Positions 14,730 to 17,134 of a stretch of DNA of 17,134 nt are shown piece after piece. The stretch is from DATAVK01 sp036267755 (GTDB lineage: Bacteria > Actinomycetota > Actinomycetes > JAFAQI01). The number at the start of each line of letters is the position of its first letter. Position 1 is the first letter of the stretch. The stretch spans positions 1 through 17,134 of the forward strand of contig DATAVK010000041.1 of assembly GCA_036267755.1 (NCBI GenBank), given 5' to 3'. A program made the translations under genes and the position numbers. A model generated the notes under the pieces. That model was not told the DNA's origin, searched no databases, and saw only the letters and a program-made list of their open reading frames with translations.

Positions 14730-15710
14730 ATGGAGCAGCGCCGGCTGGGGACGACGGGTCTCTACGTGTCACGGATCGCCCTCGGCACCATGACCTGGGG
14801 CCGCGACACCGACGAGGACGACGCGTCGAGCCAGCTCAAGACCTTCGTCGAGTCGGGCGGGACGCTGGTCGACACCGCCGACGTCTACACCGATGGCGAG
14901 AGCGAGCGGCTGCTCGGCCGGATGCTCGACAGCGTCGTACGACGAGAAGACATCGTCATCGCCACGAAGGCGGTCGGAGTCCGCGGCAACGACAGTCGAC
15001 CGCGTGACGCGTCGCGGCGTCACCTGCTCGACGCGCTCGACGCCTCGCTGGCCCGGCTCGGCACCGACCACGTCGACCTGTGGCAGATGCACGCCTGGGA
15101 TGAGCGGACACCGCTCGAGGAGACACTCGCGGCAGTGGACACCGCGGTCGCGAGCGGTCGGACCCGGTACGTCGGGATCAGCAACTACACCGGCTGGCAG
15201 ACCGCAAAGGCCGCCACCTGGCAGCGAGCCTGGCCCGGGCGGGCACCCATCGTCTCGACCCAGATGGAGTACTCGCTGGTGCAACGTGGCATCGAGCGGG
15301 AGGTTGTGCCGGCCGCCGTCGACCTCGGCGTCGGAATCCTGCCCTGGTCACCACTGGGCCGCGGCGTGCTGACCGGGAAGTACCGCGGGGGTACGCCGCC
15401 CGACTCCCGTGGCAGCTCGGCGGAGTACTCCCGCTTCGTCGGCGCCTACCTCGACGAGCGGGCCTCCCGGATCGTGGGTGCCGTGAGCACGGCGGCCGAC
15501 GGGCTCGGCGTCACGCCGCTGGCGGTGTCGCTGGCCTGGGTGCGCGACCGTCCCGGTGTGGTCGCCCCCATCGTCGGAGCTCGCACCGCCGCGCAGCTAA
15601 AGGGGTCGCTCGACGCCGACTCGCTCGTCCTGCCGGACGAGATCCGCAACGCTCTCGACGATGTCTCGGCGATGTCGCTGAGTTACCCGGAGGCCGGCAC
15701 ACGCCGCTGA
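14730..15710 (+). CDS. Aldo-keto reductase
   Basis: This 326-aa NAD(P)H-dependent aldo-keto reductase has a TIM barrel. The catalytic tetrad is visible: Asp48 (LVDTADVY), Tyr53, Lys80 (VIATKAVG) and His121 (WQMHAWDE). Later family segments are YVGISNYTGWQ, STQMEYSLVQRGIEREVVPAA, GILPWSPLGRGVLTGKY, and the cofactor phosphate region PIVGARTAAQLKGSL. The substrate is unknown; this branch often acts on small carbonyl compounds. ATG 14730 begins the family N-terminus RRLGTTGLYVSRIALGTMTWG and has a -10 hexamer six bases upstream. The methyltransferase gene follows with no gap or a short overlap, probably in the same transcript. Confidence 0.94.
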   Translation: MEQRRLGTTGLYVSRIALGTMTWGRDTDEDDASSQLKTFVESGGTLVDTADVYTDGESERLLGRMLDSVVRREDIVIATKAVGVRGNDSRPRDASRRHLLDALDASLARLGTDHVDLWQMHAWDERTPLEETLAAVDTAVASGRTRYVGISNYTGWQTAKAATWQRAWPGRAPIVSTQMEYSLVQRGIEREVVPAAVDLGVGILPWSPLGRGVLTGKYRGGTPPDSRGSSAEYSRFVGAYLDERASRIVGAVSTAADGLGVTPLAVSLAWVRDRPGVVAPIVGARTAAQLKGSLDADSLVLPDEIRNALDDVSAMSLSYPEAGTRR

Positions 15711-16840
15711 CGGCGGCGCAGGCCCGCGCGTTGCTGGCCGCGCCCGATCTGCTCGCCCAAGCCTCGGCCCGTGACCTCGCCACTGCGGAGCGGTTGCGTC
15801 GTACCTGGCCGGTCGATCTGGTCGCGGCCGCCAGTGAGCAGGCCGAACTCCGCGAGCGAGCCGCAGGCAAGCTCGCCGACGCTGCCACCCTGCTGCTTAC
15901 TCGGGCCGGGCTCGAGCAGGCGACCTCCGAGGTCGTGGCCCGTCACCGCGCCACTCGGTTCGAGGGGCTGGCGGGCTCCGTCGTCGACCTGTGCTGCGGG
16001 ATCGGCGGGGACCTCCGCGCGCTGGGTGAGGTGAGCGACGCGGTCGGGGTCGACCGCGACGAGGTCCACGCAATCTGCGGCCGTCACAACAGCGGTCGGC
16101 CGGTGGTCGCGGCCGACGTCGCGAACATTCGGCTCGGCACCGAGGTGGCGGCGGTGTTCATCGACCCGGCGCGCCGCGAAGGTGATCGCCGCGGCGGCTC
16201 ACGGCCACCGTTGGCCTGGTGTACGTCGCTGCCAGTGGAACGGATTGCCGTCAAGGCGGCGCCCGGGATCGATCGGAGCGCGGTTCCGGCCGGGTGGGAA
16301 ACGGAGTTCGTCGCGCACGGCCGCGACCTCAAGGAGGCGACGCTGTGGTCGCCGGCCTGGGCGTCGGCCGGATCGCGGGCCACGGTCCTGCCGAGCGGCG
16401 AGAGCCTGGTGCGCGACCCCGGAACCGTGGACGCGCCGGTCCGGGCGCCCGGCCGCTACCTGCTCGACCCGAGCCCGGCCGTCACCCGCGCCGGCGCCGT
16501 CGCCGACCTCGCCGCTCAGCTGGACGCCTGGCAGATCGACCCGATGATCGGCTTCCTCTCGGCCGATCATCCGCTGGCCACGCCGTTCGGCCGGTCGCTG
16601 ACGGTCGAGGCGTCGCTGCCGTTCGGGGTGAAACCGCTCGCTGCGGAGCTGCGGCGGCTCGACATCGGCGCTATCGACATCCGCCGCCGGGGACTTGCCG
16701 GCGATGTCGACGACCTGCGACGCCGGCTCCGGCCGCGAGGGCGCCGTCGGGCCACCGTCGTACTGACTCGGGTCTCGGAGCAACCTTGGGCCATGATCTG
16801 CGTGGATCCCCCCACCGATGGCCCATCAGTGTTGCCATAG
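15707..16840 (+). CDS. Class I SAM-dependent methyltransferase with THUMP-like C-terminal domain
   Basis: This nucleic-acid methyltransferase-like protein is of the actinobacterial THUMP-like domain type; RNA is the likely target by inference. It has an N-terminal helical region (RLRRTWPVDLVAAASEQAELRERA), LEQATSEVVARHRATRF, SAM motif I SVVDLCCGIGGDLRAL, an acidic loop VGVDRDE, and motif IV-like AVFIDPARR. The C-terminal domain shows VKPLAAELRRLDIGAIDIRRRG and ATVVLTRV. The start is uncertain: no ATG, GTG or TTG precedes TTG 15731 in this frame. CTG at 15707 overlaps the AKR stop as CTGA, has GGAGG at 15689-15693, and gives an N-terminus (TAAQARALLAA) in the place where I recall relatives beginning. 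It yields 377 aa; TTG 15731 yields 369. The stop lies inside the first full copy of a 31-bp repeat, so the last dozen residues are repeat-derived. Confidence 0.85.
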   Translation: MTAAQARALLAAPDLLAQASARDLATAERLRRTWPVDLVAAASEQAELRERAAGKLADAATLLLTRAGLEQATSEVVARHRATRFEGLAGSVVDLCCGIGGDLRALGEVSDAVGVDRDEVHAICGRHNSGRPVVAADVANIRLGTEVAAVFIDPARREGDRRGGSRPPLAWCTSLPVERIAVKAAPGIDRSAVPAGWETEFVAHGRDLKEATLWSPAWASAGSRATVLPSGESLVRDPGTVDAPVRAPGRYLLDPSPAVTRAGAVADLAAQLDAWQIDPMIGFLSADHPLATPFGRSLTVEASLPFGVKPLAAELRRLDIGAIDIRRRGLAGDVDDLRRRLRPRGRRRATVVLTRVSEQPWAMICVDPPTDGPSVLP

Positions 16841-16922
16841 CCACACCAATGGGCCACGGGTGTTGCTATAGCCACACCAATGGGCCACGGGTGTTGCCAT
16901 AGCCGCACCAATGGGCCATGCG
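16813..16922. repeat. 31-bp tandem direct repeat, three full copies plus a degraded half copy
   Basis: Full copies lie at 16830-16860, 16861-16891 and 16892-16922 with no spacers; a diverged 17-base half copy is at 16813-16829. Copies 1 and 2 differ at one base, copy 3 differs from copy 1 at three bases. Each contains TTGC(C/T)ATAGCC and a core ATGGGCCA (16849-16856, 16880-16887, 16911-16918). The half copy has the inverse core TGGCCCAT (16819-16826), which could pair with the core of the first full copy. The period is close to three DNA helical turns. The array supplies the stop codon of the methyltransferase gene and sits just upstream of the next promoter. Confidence 0.95.
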
Positions 16923-16954
16923 TGTGCCTCGCGGACTGGACAGTGCCCGCGGCC

Positions 16955-16960
16955 TAGGCT
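16955..16960 (+). promoter_or_regulatory. -10 hexamer TAGGCT, leaderless type, right-edge gene
   Basis: TAGGCT is followed by seven bases and then GTG at 16968. A TGGACA at 16937-16942 resembles a -35 but lies only 12 bases from the hexamer, so it is not convincing. Confidence 0.55.
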
Positions 16961-16967
16961 CGCGCGG

Positions 16968-17134
16968 GTGGACACGGCGTTCGAGGCGTTCTGCGCCGGC
17001 GGCCTGTGGCCCGGGCTGGGCCGTACGACGTCCTCCAGGCTCGCTGCCGCCCACGTCAACGGGCCCGACGACGTCACGGTCGACCGGCTGCTCGAGATCG
17101 ACGGCATGTCGAAGAAACGGGCCGAGAAGCTCGT
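16968..17134 (+). CDS. Partial helix-hairpin-helix protein, possibly a RecD-like helicase N-terminus
   Basis: Only the first 55 codons are in the window. They read VDTAFEAFCAGGLWPGLG, then a loop, then VDRLLEIDGMSKKRAEKL. The second part has the shape of a helix-hairpin-helix (helix, IDGMSKKRAEKL hairpin, helix), a non-specific DNA-binding motif. Actinobacterial RecD-like helicases carry such repeats at their N-terminus, so this is my best guess, but no helicase motif is in view and other HhH proteins are possible. GTG 16968 is chosen because of the TAGGCT hexamer seven bases upstream; there is no Shine-Dalgarno. The frame is open to the edge. Confidence 0.6.
   Translation, partial: MDTAFEAFCAGGLWPGLGRTTSSRLAAAHVNGPDDVTVDRLLEIDGMSKKRAEKL

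Noticed and set aside
16567..16911. Minus-strand open frame reading through the repeats
   Set aside because: The 31-base period is not a multiple of three, so each copy is read in a different frame; the rest is antisense to the methyltransferase.
16813..16922. CRISPR array
   Set aside because: The copies are directly abutting with no variable spacers and no cas gene is present; it is a tandem repeat.

Overview
The window is typical chromosomal DNA of a high-GC actinomycete. It carries genes for the proteasomal ATPase (ARC/Mpa), the mycothiol ligase MshC, an F420-type luciferase-like oxidoreductase, and several proteins known mainly from Actinobacteria (the PAC2, DUF3090, SCO1664 and MSMEG_4193 families). 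The gene set resembles the Rv2115c-Rv2135c neighbourhood of Mycobacterium tuberculosis (Mpa, TrmI, RecB-like Rv2119, PAC2-like Rv2125, MshC, SCO1664-like, DUF3090, phosphoglycerate mutase-like). Genes such as an S9 peptidase, a HAD phosphatase, a universal stress protein, an aldo-keto reductase and a THUMP-like methyltransferase are interleaved. Genus cannot be fixed from the sequence. Nothing here looks like a prophage, an insertion sequence, a CRISPR array or an RNA gene, and no gap between genes exceeds 300 bases.

Layout. Positions 1-3596 are a minus-strand block: an M50 membrane protease with CBS domains, tRNA m1A58 methyltransferase TrmI, then ARC, which runs off the left edge. ARC is broken by an in-frame TAG at 528-530, inside a conserved AAA+ motif. 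Positions 3638-6204 are plus-strand: an alpha/beta-hydrolase esterase, a RecB-family Fe-S nuclease, and a GNAT acetyltransferase overlapping it by 4 bases. Positions 6206-8931 are minus-strand: a HAD phosphatase coupled through an ATGA overlap to a prolyl oligopeptidase. Positions 9016-10335 are plus-strand: UspA and a PAC2-family protein. Positions 10332-14681 are a minus-strand block: an LLM-class oxidoreductase, a histidine phosphatase, DUF3090, the SCO1664-family kinase-like protein and MshC. Positions 14730-16840 are plus-strand: an aldo-keto reductase and a THUMP-like methyltransferase. A 31-bp tandem repeat (16813-16922) follows, then the 5' end of a helix-hairpin-helix protein that runs off the right edge.

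Functional themes are protein quality control (ARC, M50 protease, S9 peptidase, and possibly PAC2), RNA modification (TrmI, the THUMP-like enzyme), and redox or thiol metabolism (MshC, LLM oxidoreductase, AKR).

The two most notable signals are these. (1) A single base, consistent with GAG to TAG, interrupts an otherwise intact ARC gene. (2) Nine genes have a TANNNT -10 hexamer exactly 6 or 7 bases before the start codon, the signature of leaderless transcription. This pattern also fixes several ambiguous starts.
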